A DNA stretch of 64,000 nucleotides from AC-32 sp963755635. GTDB taxonomy: Bacteria; Actinomycetota; Thermoleophilia; Gaiellales; Gaiellaceae. The notes beneath the pieces are model-generated. The model made no database searches. It saw nothing but the letters and a program-made list of their open reading frames with translations, and had not been told where the DNA came from. This document shows, piece by piece, positions 20,029-28,498 of this stretch. The stretch covers positions 1 to 64,000 of the forward strand of contig CAVWKS010000008.1 of NCBI GenBank assembly GCA_963755635.1. Direction: 5' to 3'. The translations under genes and the position numbers were made by a program. Within the stretch, counting starts at the first letter, position 1; every line of letters starts with the position of its first letter.

Positions 20029-21438
20029 CGGTACCGCTCCGGGACGAAGTCGAAGGCGAGCGCGCGCTCGAGCGCGTGGCCGGCGCGGAAGAGCAGGTTC
20101 TCGGAGAACTGGCGCCCGATCAGCTGCAGGCCGACGGGGAGCCCGTCCGACAGGCCGCACGGGATCGACAGGCCGGGCAGCCCGGCAAGGTTCGAGGGGA
20201 TCGTCAGCAGGTCGGCCGCGTACATCGCGAGCGGGTTCTCGGTACGCGCGCCGAGCTCGAACGCGACCGTCGGCGAGGTCGGGCTGACGAGGATGTCGAA
20301 CTGCTCGAACGCCGCGGCGTGCTCCTCGCGGATCATCGTCCTCACCTTCTGCGCCTGGCCGTAGAACGCCTCGTAGTAGCCGGCCGAGAGCGCGTACGTG
20401 CCGAGCATGATCCGGCGCTTCGGCTCGTCGCCGAACCCGTCGTGGCGGGTGCGGTCGTACATCGCGCGGACGTCGCCGTTGCCCGCGCGCAGGCCGTAGC
20501 GGACGCCGTCGTAGCGGGCGAGGTTGGACGACGCCTCCGACGGGGCGATCAGGTAGTAGCACGGCAGGCCGTACTCGACCGAGCGCGGCAGCCGGCATTC
20601 GCCGATCTCCGCTCCGAGCTCGCGGGCCTGTTCGAGCGCGTTCCGCGACCTGCTCGGTGACTCCGGGCTCGATCCCCTCTGCCTCGTTCAGCTCCTTGGG
20701 TACGCCGATGCGCAGGCCCTTGAGGTCTTCGGCTTCGGGCAGCTCGACGGGCTCGGGCAGCTCGACCGTGGTCGTGTCGCTGGGATCGCGGCCGGCGATG
20801 ATCTTGTAGAGGCGGGCGCAGTCGCGGACGGTCTTCGTGATCGGGCCGATCTGGTCGAGGCTCGAGGCGAACGCGACGATCCCGAAGCGCGAGACGGTGC
20901 CGTAGGTCGGGCGCAGGCCGACGACGCCGCAGAGCGCGGCCGGCTGCTTGATCGAGCCGCCGGTGTCCGAGCCGAGCGCCCACGGGGCGAGGCCGGCGGC
21001 GACAGCCGCGGTCGACCCGCCGGAGGAGCCTCCCGGCACGCGCGCCGGGTCCCACGGGTTGCGGCTCGGTCCGTAGGCGGAGTTCTCGGTCGACGAGCCC
21101 ATCGCGAACTCGTCCATGTTCGTCTTGCCGAGGAGGCCGAGCCCGGCTTCCTTGCAGCGGGCGGCGACCGTGGCGTCGAAGACGGGCTTGTAGCCGGCGA
21201 GGATCTTCGAGCCGGCCGTCGTCTCGACGCCCTTGGTCGAGACGAGGTCCTTGAACGCGATCGGCACGCCGGTCGCGTCGTCCCCGCCGTCCTCGACCGT
21301 ACGGAGGTAGCAGTGCAGCTCGTTGTCGCGGCTCGCCGCGGCGTCGAGGTAGGCGCGGTGGAGCTCGGCTGGCGTGACCTCCCCGCGCTCGAGCAGCCCC
21401 GAGGCCTCGTCGACGGTGAGCCGCAGCGTGTCGATCAC
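20025..21438 (-). CDS. gatA: Asp-tRNA(Asn)/Glu-tRNA(Gln) amidotransferase subunit A (frameshifted)
   Basis: About 470 residues from 21438. An amidase-signature enzyme with catalytic Lys in GVPIAFKDL, the Ser-rich loop PGGSSGGSTAAVAA and the nucleophile region GSDTGGSIKQPAA. One indel near 20640 moves the C-terminal third (RRIMLGTYALSAGYYEAFY through VPERYR) to another frame. It hydrolyses glutamine to supply ammonia to GatB. Because of the indel, an apparent long fused gatA-gatB reading frame arises, which is not biological. Confidence 0.95.
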
Positions 21439-21473
21439 GACACGACCCCCTCCACCGAGCGCCCAACTGCCCC

Positions 21474-21495
21474 CAGGGGTCCCCCGGGACCCCTG
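21474..21495. promoter_or_regulatory. 22-bp perfect palindrome between gatC and gatA
   Basis: CAGGGGTCCC (21474-21483) and GGGACCCCTG (21486-21495) are perfect inverted arms separated by CC. It lies 36 nt upstream of the gatA start and 90 nt after the gatC stop. The near-zero loop argues for a protein operator rather than an RNA hairpin. No U-run follows, so it is unlikely to be an intrinsic terminator. Confidence 0.5.
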
Positions 21496-21516
21496 CAGAC
21501 ACCGTAGCTGGGGAAA

Positions 21517-21534
21517 GCGCGCGTGTCTGTCACG
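21517..21534. repeat. 18-bp intergenic repeat, copy 2
   Basis: An exact second copy of GCGCGCGTGTCTGTCACG (first at 10167-10184), here in the gatC-gatA gap just upstream of the 22-bp palindrome. Shared use at two intergenic sites suggests a regulatory or dispersed repeat element. Confidence 0.6.
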
Positions 21535-21585
21535 TCTCCGTCACGAAACTGGAACATCTAGCGACGCCTCATCGAGGAGCCGCCG

Positions 21586-21868
21586 TCACGCCGCCGGGAC
21601 GCGGAAGTAGTCGTCGTCGCGGTCGGGCGCGTTCGCGAGCGCCTCGTCCGCGTCCAGGCACGGCTTCGGCTCGTCCTCGGCCCAGACGTTCACGAGGTCG
21701 AGCGGATGCGAGGTCGGCTCGACACCCGTCGAGCTCGAGCTCGGCCACCTTGCCGACCGCGTCGAGGATCGCGCTCAGCTGCTCGGCGAACCGGTCGAGC
21801 TCGTCCTCGGAGAGCTCGAGCCGGGCCAGCCGCGCGACGTGCAGCACCTCGTCTCTGGAAATCGCCAT
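21586..21868 (-). CDS. gatC: Asp-tRNA(Asn)/Glu-tRNA(Gln) amidotransferase subunit C (frameshifted)
   Basis: About 94 residues from ATG 21868. The N-terminus (ISRDEVLHVARLARLELSED, then LDRFAEQLSAILDAVGKVAE) is diagnostic. After one indel near 21720 the tail reads PDRDDDYFRVPAA with stop TGA 21586-21588. GatC stabilises the GatA-GatB complex. It is the first gene of gatCAB, separated from gatA by about 147 nt holding the repeat and palindrome. Confidence 0.9.
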
Positions 21869-21883
21869 CCCGCCAATCCTTCC

Positions 21884-21911
21884 AAAAGAGCGGGCCCCTT
21901 TCGGGGCCCGC
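21884..21911 (-). terminator. Intrinsic terminator of csp
   Basis: The minus-strand RNA has a 9-bp perfect stem GCGGGCCCC / GGGGCCCGC with a GAAA loop (21890-21911), followed by UCUUUU. It ends cold-shock gene transcription just before gatC begins (21868). Confidence 0.85.
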
Positions 21912-21937
21912 GCGCTTTAGGTTCCAGAAGGGTCTAG

Positions 21938-22138
21938 CTAGACCGGCTGAACGTTCGCTGCCTGCAGGCCCTTATCGCCCTGCACGACCTCGAACTCGAC
22001 CTGCTGACCCTCGGTCAGCGACTTGTAGCCTTCCCCTGCAATCGCCGAGAAGTGGACGAAGACGTCTTCTCCGCCTTCGCGCTCGATGAAGCCGTAGCCC
22101 TTCTCGTTCGAGAACCACTTGACGGTCCCCTTGGGCAA
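21938..22138 (-). CDS. csp: Cold-shock protein (CspA family)
   Basis: 66 residues with TTG start at 22138 preceded by a GGAAGGGAG ribosome site. A single OB-fold cold-shock domain with both RNP motifs, KGYGFIE and DVFVHFSAI, and the usual end VVQGDKGLQAANVQPV. It binds single-stranded RNA and DNA and melts RNA structure. It stands alone, with its own strong terminator downstream and a 76-nt gap upstream to folD. Confidence 0.95.
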   Translation of the reverse strand: MPKGTVKWFSNEKGYGFIEREGGEDVFVHFSAIAGEGYKSLTEGQQVEFEVVQGDKGLQAANVQPV

Positions 22139-22214
22139 ATCTGTACTCCCTTCCTGCACAAAACAACGACGGCCCGGGCTGCGAGCCGCCGACCTACGTG
22201 AAGCGGCGCGAAGG

Positions 22215-23075
22215 TTAGCGCCGGAGGCCGGGGAAGGCAAGGAGGCCGCGCCGGAAGCGCGCGGCCCGCACGGTGTTCTCGAGCAACATCGCGATCGTCA
22301 TCGGCCCGACGCCGCCCGGGACCGGCGTGAGAAACGCGGCGACCTCGGCGACGTCTGGAGAAACATCGCCGACGAGCCCGCTCTCGGTCCGGTTGATCCC
22401 GACGTCGACGACGGCCGCGCCGGACTTCACCATGTCCGCCGTCACGATCTCCGGCACGCCCGCCGCGACCACCAGGACGTCGGCGTCGAGCGCCTCCCGC
22501 GCCAGGTCGTCCGTGTGCGAATGGCAGATCGTCACGGTCGCGTGCGCCTGCAGGAGCAGGTGCGCGACCGGCTTGCCGACGATGTCGCTGCGCCCGATCA
22601 CGACCGCGCGGGCGCCGTCGAGCTGCACCCGGTGTTCCGCGAGCAGCGCCATGATCCCGAGGGGGGTCGCAGGAACGTGAGTCGGTCGCCCGAGGTAGAG
22701 CTGGCCCGCATTGAAGGGATGCACGCCGTCGACGTCCTTGACCGGATCGATCGCCGCCACCGCGGCCGCCTCGTCGAGCCCGCCCGGCAGCGGCAGCTGG
22801 ACGAGGATGCCGTCGATCCCGTCGTCCTCGTTCAGCTCGGCGACCCCGGCGACGAGCTCCTCCTGCGAGATCTCGGCCGGCAGCTTGAGGTCGACCGAGC
22901 GCATGCCCGCCTCGTGCGCCGCCTCGTGCTTGCGCCGGATGTAGATCGTCGAGCCCGGGTCCTCGCCGACCTGCACCGTCGCGAGCCCGATCTCGCCCAG
23001 CTCGCGCACCTCGTCGGCGACCTCCGCGCGCACGCGCTCCGCGAGCGGGCCGCCCTTCATCAGCGTCGCGCTCAA
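22215..23075 (-). CDS. folD: Bifunctional methylenetetrahydrofolate dehydrogenase/cyclohydrolase
   Basis: 286 residues. TTG start at 23075, one nucleotide after the upstream TAG; an internal ATG at 23060 is an alternative. Signature DGILVQLPLPGGLDE, then the NADP-binding VVIGRSDIVGKPVAHLL and C-terminal PVPGGVGPMTIAMLL. It interconverts 5,10-methylene- and 10-formyl-tetrahydrofolate for purine and formyl-Met supply. The frame is intact and the length normal. It follows the ferritin-like gene directly. Confidence 0.95.
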   Translation of the reverse strand: MSATLMKGGPLAERVRAEVADEVRELGEIGLATVQVGEDPGSTIYIRRKHEAAHEAGMRSVDLKLPAEISQEELVAGVAELNEDDGIDGILVQLPLPGGLDEAAAVAAIDPVKDVDGVHPFNAGQLYLGRPTHVPATPLGIMALLAEHRVQLDGARAVVIGRSDIVGKPVAHLLLQAHATVTICHSHTDDLAREALDADVLVVAAGVPEIVTADMVKSGAAVVDVGINRTESGLVGDVSPDVAEVAAFLTPVPGGVGPMTIAMLLENTVRAARFRRGLLAFPGLRR

Positions 23076-23076
23076 A

Positions 23077-23916
23077 CTAGGAAAAGGGAAGCTCCACGTC
23101 GCTGACGTCGAGCCCGAGCGACTCGGCGAGCCGCACGCCGATCTCGATGTCCTTCTTCAGGTTCTCGATGTCGCGCGAGCGCATCGCCGCGCCGATGAAG
23201 GCGCGCTCCTTCGGCCGCCAGAGGGCGTGCTCGACGAAGGTCGGCAGGAGCCGGTTCGCCGCCTCGACGAGCGCCCGCTTCGTCTTCTTGTCGGCGCTCC
23301 GGAGCAGCACCTTCTCGTAGGCCATCCCGGCGCCGTGGTGGATGCCGTCGTCCGTGGTCAGGCGGTTGCAGAGGTCCTCGAGCACGGTGCCGCGCGAGGC
23401 GCGCGCGATCATCCGGAAGCGGGAGATGATCAGCCGCTCGTAGAAGACCTGCATCTGGAAGACCTTCTCCTCGAGGCTGTCCGCCTCGAGCGTCATGTGC
23501 GCGAGCTCGTCGAGGTAGGGGTCGCGCTCTGCAGTGCCGCCGGCCTCCTCGATCAGCTTCAGCCACGCCTCGGTGTGGCGCGACTCGTCCTGCACCATCG
23601 TCGAGTAGTAGAGCTTGGCCTCGGGGTCGGGCGCGATGTTCAGGAGCTGCGAGGCCATCTCGCAGGCGAGCATGTCCGCCTGCAGCTGCTGCGTGAGCAC
23701 GGAGCGCCACATGTCGCGGCGACGGGCCTTGCGCACGTCCGAGCCCTTGCCCTCGGGAATCGGCGGCTGCTCGCCCCAAGGCAGGTCGCGAACCTGCCAC
23801 TCCTGCTTCTTCGCGAGCTCGTAGAAACGAAGAACTCCTTCGAATGCCTCGCGCTCTTCGCGCTCCTGGTCGATGACAGCGCCCGTCTCCACGACAGGAT
23901 CATATGGTCCCGCCAT
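23077..23916 (-). CDS. Ferritin-like di-iron protein (R2-like family)
   Basis: 279 residues from ATG 23916. An all-helical protein with two carboxylate/histidine motifs, MVQDESRHTEAW and TTDDGIHHGAGM, as in ribonucleotide-reductase-R2-like di-iron carboxylate proteins. It is shorter than R2, and I see no radical-tyrosine context to call it NrdB. It could be an oxidase or hydroxylase. Its start codon shares two bases with the ATG of the divergent macro-domain gene. It is co-directional with folD, two bases apart. Confidence 0.7.
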   Translation of the reverse strand: MAGPYDPVVETGAVIDQEREEREAFEGVLRFYELAKKQEWQVRDLPWGEQPPIPEGKGSDVRKARRRDMWRSVLTQQLQADMLACEMASQLLNIAPDPEAKLYYSTMVQDESRHTEAWLKLIEEAGGTAERDPYLDELAHMTLEADSLEEKVFQMQVFYERLIISRFRMIARASRGTVLEDLCNRLTTDDGIHHGAGMAYEKVLLRSADKKTKRALVEAANRLLPTFVEHALWRPKERAFIGAAMRSRDIENLKKDIEIGVRLAESLGLDVSDVELPFS

Positions 23917-24415
23917 GGCGATCGAACTCGGCGTCGGCGACCTGACGAAGCAAGAGGTGGACGCAATCGTGAACGCTGCGAACGAGTCGCTGCTGGGCGG
24001 CGGAGGCGTGGACGGGGCTATCCACGACTCAGGCGGCCCCGAGATTCTCGCGGAGTCGAGCAAGCTCGGCGGTTGCGCGACAGGAGACGCCAAGGCGACC
24101 ACGGCGGGCCGGCTTCCGGCCCGCTGGGTCATCCATGCCGTCGGCCCCGTTTGGCGTGGCGGCGATCGGGGCGAGCCTGGGCTGCTCGAATCTGCACACA
24201 GGCGCGCACTCGAGATTGCGCGCGAGCTCGGCGCGCGAACGGTCGCCTTCCCCGCGATCTCATGCGGTGCCTTCGGCTTTCCGCCCGAGTTGGCGGCGCC
24301 GATCGCGCTAGGCGTCGCCCGCGACTTCGAGCACGAGTTCGAGCTGATTCGCTTCGTCTTCCTCGACGACGAGCTGCGAGACGTCTTCGCAGCCGCTCTA
24401 AGCTCACCGGCATGA
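23915..24415 (+). CDS. Macro-domain (ADP-ribose-binding) protein
   Basis: 166 residues from ATG 23915; no Shine-Dalgarno is visible, so it may be leaderless. The macro signature DAIVNAANESLLGGGGVDGA and FPAISCGAFGFP are clear. Such proteins bind or hydrolyse ADP-ribose and O-acetyl-ADP-ribose. The stop overlaps the HMG-CoA reductase start as ATGA (24412-24415), implying coupled translation. The link between the two activities is unexplained. Confidence 0.9.
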   Translation: MAIELGVGDLTKQEVDAIVNAANESLLGGGGVDGAIHDSGGPEILAESSKLGGCATGDAKATTAGRLPARWVIHAVGPVWRGGDRGEPGLLESAHRRALEIARELGARTVAFPAISCGAFGFPPELAAPIALGVARDFEHEFELIRFVFLDDELRDVFAAALSSPA

Positions 24416-25611
24416 AATGGCCGCGGAAGAACGACGCCGACTCGGTCCGGGCGCGACAAGAGGCGCTCGGGCTCGACGGCAACGTGACGGAGATCGACCT
24501 CCAGCCGTTCGTGCGCGCGCAGGAGATGCTGACCGGTGCGGCGGTGATCCCGGTCTCGGTGGTTGGCCCGCTCGAGCTCGAGCTCGGCGAGTACGAGCTG
24601 CGCGAACCGGACGGGTCGCTGGTCGAGACCGGCCGCGCGAACGATTCCGTCTTCGTCCCGCTCGCCCACACCGAAGGCGGGCTTTCGGCGTCCATGCACC
24701 GCGGCGCGCGCGCAGTCGCCGAGTCCGGCGGGTTCCGCACGTACGTCCTCGCCGACCGGATCACGCGCGCCTCCTGCTTCGTCTGCGGCTCGGCGGGCGA
24801 GGCGATCGAGCTCGCGCGCTGGCTCGAGGGCGAGCTCGACTCGATGCGCGCCTGGCTCGAGGGGCAGGACGACCCCGCGCTCTCGAAGTTCGCGCGGCTG
24901 CGCGAGGTGAAGACGCACGTCGTCGGGCCGATGTGCCACGTGCTCTGGCGCTGGACGACGGGTGACGCGGTCGGCGCGAACATGATGACCCGCAACTCCT
25001 ACGTCCTGAACATGGGCTACGTGATGGAGCGGGCGCCGGTCAAGCCCGAGCGCGCGCTGCTCGAGGCGAACATGGGCGGCGACAAGAAGCCGTCGTTCGA
25101 GTACTTCCAGAGCGGTCACGGCAAGACCGTCCTGGCCGAGACGACTCTCACCGAGGAGGCGGTGCGCCGGGTGCTGCGGACGAGCATCGACGACCTGCTC
25201 GAGCTCGCCTGGGCCGGGACGCACGGCGCGGTCGCGTCCGGGATGCAGTCGGTCGCGTTCACGCCCGCCTCGGCGATCGCGGCCGTCTTCGCGGCCACCG
25301 GCCAGGACCTCGGCATGGTCGGCACGAGCTCGATGGCGCACGGCGCCGGCCGCCGCGTCGAGGGCGGCCTGAACGTCTCGATCCGCCTGCCCGGCCTCGA
25401 GGTCGCGACCGTCGGCGGCGGGACGACGCTCCCCTACGCGCAGCGCTGGCTCGACGTCATGGGCTGCGCCGGCGCCGGCAAGGTCTACCGCTTCGCCCAG
25501 ATCGTCGCCGCGGCAACGCTCGCGCTCGAGATCTCCGCCTCGGCTGCGATGGCGACGGCCGGCTCCGAGGAGTTCTTCCGCGCCCACCACGAGCGCGGCG
25601 GCCTGCGCTGA
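24412..25611 (+). CDS. Hydroxymethylglutaryl-CoA reductase
   Basis: 399 residues from ATG 24412. Class I-like HMGR landmarks are PVSVVGPLELEL, the catalytic Glu in VPLAHTEGGLSASMHRGA, Lys in NMGGDKKPS, Asp in TGDAVGANMMT and a C-terminal His in FFRAHHERGG. It reduces HMG-CoA to mevalonate. No other mevalonate-pathway gene is in the window, so its role in isoprenoid synthesis or HMG-CoA turnover cannot be set from context. The frame is intact. Confidence 0.88.
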   Translation: MKWPRKNDADSVRARQEALGLDGNVTEIDLQPFVRAQEMLTGAAVIPVSVVGPLELELGEYELREPDGSLVETGRANDSVFVPLAHTEGGLSASMHRGARAVAESGGFRTYVLADRITRASCFVCGSAGEAIELARWLEGELDSMRAWLEGQDDPALSKFARLREVKTHVVGPMCHVLWRWTTGDAVGANMMTRNSYVLNMGYVMERAPVKPERALLEANMGGDKKPSFEYFQSGHGKTVLAETTLTEEAVRRVLRTSIDDLLELAWAGTHGAVASGMQSVAFTPASAIAAVFAATGQDLGMVGTSSMAHGAGRRVEGGLNVSIRLPGLEVATVGGGTTLPYAQRWLDVMGCAGAGKVYRFAQIVAAATLALEISASAAMATAGSEEFFRAHHERGGLR

Positions 25612-25619
25612 CCGGACGC

Positions 25620-27083
25620 GAGCCCGGCAATTTGTCGCCGCGCACGCGAGGAGAACAAGAGCTCTCGCTTCTTCCCGTTGCTGACGACGAGGTCGACCTT
25701 GCGCGTCGCCTGGCCGGACTGCGCCGAAAGTGGGCTTCTGCGAACACGAGGCCGTTCTTGACTCATCGAGTGCGCACGGCTGGACCTGGCCGACGCGGCA
25801 GTCGAGCGCGAGCGAGACTACGCTTGGCCGAGGAGCGTCATGACCTTTGACGTGCTGCACGTTGCAAAGACCCGGCGTGTTGATGAAGACGGCAGATGGT
25901 GCACGTCGTTCCGCGTTGGCGACGGCGCAGCGATCCAGGCCTTCCATTGCCGTCGAGATCGGTGATGGCGAGCGAGGATCGGACGCTCTCGATCGTGGAA
26001 AGATAGACGACCTTGGGCATGGAACTTCGCCGGCACCGGTTGAGCAGGATGGACACGGATGTCGTCATAGTTGACGAACGCGATGTCGCGGCTTGCCGTC
26101 ACTGTTGAGATCGTGGATCGAGACCGAGCGGCGCGGCTCACGACCTTGATAGCGACTTGTGCCGCGAAGGTGCCTTCCCGCGGTTAAGAGGGCCTCGACC
26201 GGTGACGCTCGGAGTCGGTCGATAGTTCGCCGACGATGAGATCCGGCCTGCCGTCGCCGTTCGATGTCACGATCGCGATCGCCTCAGGCTCCGTCCGTCG
26301 GGGTAGTCGTGCCTGGCGCGAAGGTGCCGTCGCCGGTGTTGAGGAGGACCGAATCGGTGTTGCTCTCTGGGTTCGTCGTCACGGATCCGACTTCCGTCGC
26401 CGTTGACGTCGCCGACCGCGACCTTCGCCAGCCGTCCGGCCTGATAGGCTGCGCACCTCGTCCAGGCTGCCGTGGCCGTCGTTGAGGCAGCACCGCCGAC
26501 TGTCGTCGTCATGCGTCGCGAGATGTCCGGACTCACCGGAGCCTGTCATGACGTCACGGAGCGCCGTCGCCGTCACGTCGGCGACAGCAACGGGCGCCAT
26601 ACCGGAGAGTCGTACGCATCTCTGCCCGCGCCGGAACGTGCCGCCGCCGATGTTGAGGAGGAGCGAGACGATAGTGGTCCGTCGTCGAGGTCTTTGTCAG
26701 TTGCGACCACGAAGTCGTGCCTGCGGTCGCCGTTGAGTCCGCGATCGTACGGACAGGACGCAGTAGCCGCGCAGATGATAGTGCCGGCTCGGCGAGGGCG
26801 CGTGGCCGTGATTGAGCTAGACGCAGAGACGGCCTTGGTCGAGGTCCGTCCGCAACACGAGATCGGCAGCGCCGTCGCTGTTCAGGTATCCCGCCACGAT
26901 CGCGAAGCCGTTACTGCCTGTCATGTCCAAAGAGAGCTTGGCTCCTGAGAGCGCAGCAGAGCGCGGATGAAGAGAGGGCTGCCGCCGAGCGCAGCGCTGC
27001 GCCCATGCACGCGAACAGGGCGCGTAGCGACGGCCACCGCCACGCGGAGAATAGAGAGCGGTGCGGCGTGCGGCGGCTTCATG
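25620..27083 (-). pseudogene. Decayed FG-GAP/VCBS-repeat protein with C-terminal PASTA domain
   Basis: About 1.46 kb with fragments of one protein scattered over all three minus frames. Recognisable pieces include VLLNTGDGTFAPGTTTPTDG, SLLLNIGGGTF, ITDLDGNGRP, then PGLCNVQHVKG and ATRKVDLVVSNGKKREL near the 3' end. These match in order the related gene at 28499-30018 (FG-GAP repeats, then a CNVQ-VxG PASTA domain). Frame changes are far denser than elsewhere in the window, so genuine decay is likelier than sequencing error alone. No full-length start-to-stop frame exists. Confidence 0.7.
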
Positions 27084-27188
27084 GCCTGCCCCTTCCTGTT
27101 TGCCTGACGCGACCGATCCTCCGCCCGCTCTGCAACGCGGCGCGTCACCCTTCGTAACGGTTGTGTAACGACGCGGTAGGTTCGGCGC

Positions 27189-27939
27189 GTGCTGCGCGAG
27201 GTTGCCGAGTACCCGAACTGCTTCAGCCCGATCGGCGAGAACGAGGAGCGGATCGAGACCGAGCGCTACACGCTCTGCATCGGCGCGGGCTCGACCTGGA
27301 ACACGGTGCAGCGCCAGCGGTTCCCGCTCGCCGAGGTCGACGAGGTGCTCGCTGAGGTGCGCGAGGCGCTGCGCGAGCGCGGCCGGAAGCAGACGCAGTG
27401 GGAGGTCGGCAGCTCGCCGCCCGCTGGGCTCGTCGAGGCGCTGCTCGAGCGCGGCGTCGAGCCCGACAAGGACCCGTACGCGGTCGCGCTGGTGCTCAGC
27501 CACGAGCCACCCGCAATGGCGCCAGGGTTCACAGCGCGGCAGACCGAGACGCTGGAGGAGCTCGAGGCCGCCATGGCCGTCCAGTGGGAGGCCTTCGAGT
27601 CCAAGCCGGAGGAGATCGAGGAGGCGCGGCGCCTCCTGCCCGAGCGCTTCCGCCAGAGCTCTACCTGCGGCACGCGGTCTGGCTCGACGGCGAGATCGTC
27701 TGCACCGGAACCGCGGCGGCGACCGAGCACGGCCTGCTCCTCTACGGCGGCGCGACGAAGTTGAGGCCCGAGGCCGCGGCGCCTACCGCGCGCTGATCCG
27801 CGCCCGCTGGGACGACGCCGTCGCGCTCGGCACGCCGGCGTTGATCACGCAGGGCGGCTCGATGTCGCGCCCGATCCTCGAGCGGCTCGGCTTCGAGCGC
27901 GTCGGCGAGGTGCACATGCTGCTCGACAAGTTCGAGTGA
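27189..27939 (+). CDS. GNAT-family acetyltransferase (frameshifted)
   Basis: About 250 residues beginning at GTG 27189 (LREVAEYPNCFSPIGENEER). The C-terminal half holds a GNAT-like acetyl-CoA fold end, ALITQGGSMSRPILERLGFE then RVGEVHMLLDKFE, reached after two indels near 27650 and 27765. The N-terminal half (VQRQRFPLAEVDEVLAEVRE) may be a second degenerate GNAT lobe. The substrate is unknown. It is isolated between a pseudogene and a secreted-protein gene. Confidence 0.7.
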
Positions 27940-28023
27940 GCCGTTGCGGAACCGTTACGCCCCCGTGACAGGGGCGTTGCGTGGCGGCTCAGCATGAGCC
28001 GTGTCAATCGACAGGAGGCTCCA

Positions 28024-28454
28024 ATGAAGCTCTCGCTCCTCATCACCGCCGTTTCGCACTCGCCCTCTCCGCCTCGGCCGCCGCGCGCGTCCTGCCCGGC
28101 TTCAACTCGCCGACCGGGAACATCAAGTGCTACTACAACCCGCACGGCCTCGCGAAGCCCGGCTTCACGCCCGTCGTCCACTGCGGGCTCGAGCACGCCG
28201 ACTACGCCATGAAGCTCCAGCGTCACTGTCCGGCAGGCGACTGGCACGGCTTCACGCTCACCTCAACCGGCCGCCCGGTCCTGTACTGCCCCGGCGGCGC
28301 GAGCGGCGACCGCGTCGCGTACAAGACGCTCGCTTACGGCAAGAGCCGGCAGCTCGGCCCGTTCACCTGCAACTCCCGCAGCACCGGCGTCACCTGCCGC
28401 AACCGCCACGGCCACGGTCTGTTCGTCTCCCGGCAGTCGTACCGTCTCTGGTAG
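28024..28454 (+). CDS. Secreted DUF6636-like protein (frameshifted in signal peptide)
   Basis: About 143 residues. ATG 28024 follows a good AGGAGG site. The signal peptide begins in one frame (KLSLLITA) and continues in the next (FALALSASAAARVLPG), so one indel lies near 28055. The mature part has FNSPTGNIKC, then cysteines in VVHCGLEHA, QRHCPAGDW and VLYCPGG, and ends CRNRHGHGLFVSRQSYRLW. This pattern fits the exported DUF6636 family. No enzymatic motif is seen; disulfides are likely. It is convergent with the FG-GAP gene. Confidence 0.7.
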
Positions 28455-28472
28455 CAGCACCCTCCCTCGCTA

Positions 28473-28496
28473 GAGAGCGCCCTCCGGGGCGCTCTC
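28473..28496. terminator. Bidirectional hairpin between convergent genes
   Basis: GAGAGCGCCC (28473-28482) and GGGCGCTCTC (28487-28496) form a 10-bp stem with a 4-nt loop. It lies just after the DUF6636 stop and 3 nt before the FG-GAP stop. The U-runs are weak, but position and stability suit a shared terminator. Confidence 0.75.
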
Positions 28497-28498
28497 GC

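Noticed and set aside
18628..21438. A single 936-codon frame suggesting a GatA-GatB fusion
   Set aside because: The GatA C-terminus is found in another frame (20025-20462), with its own stop overlapping a GTG start of GatB. The fusion comes from an indel near 20640.
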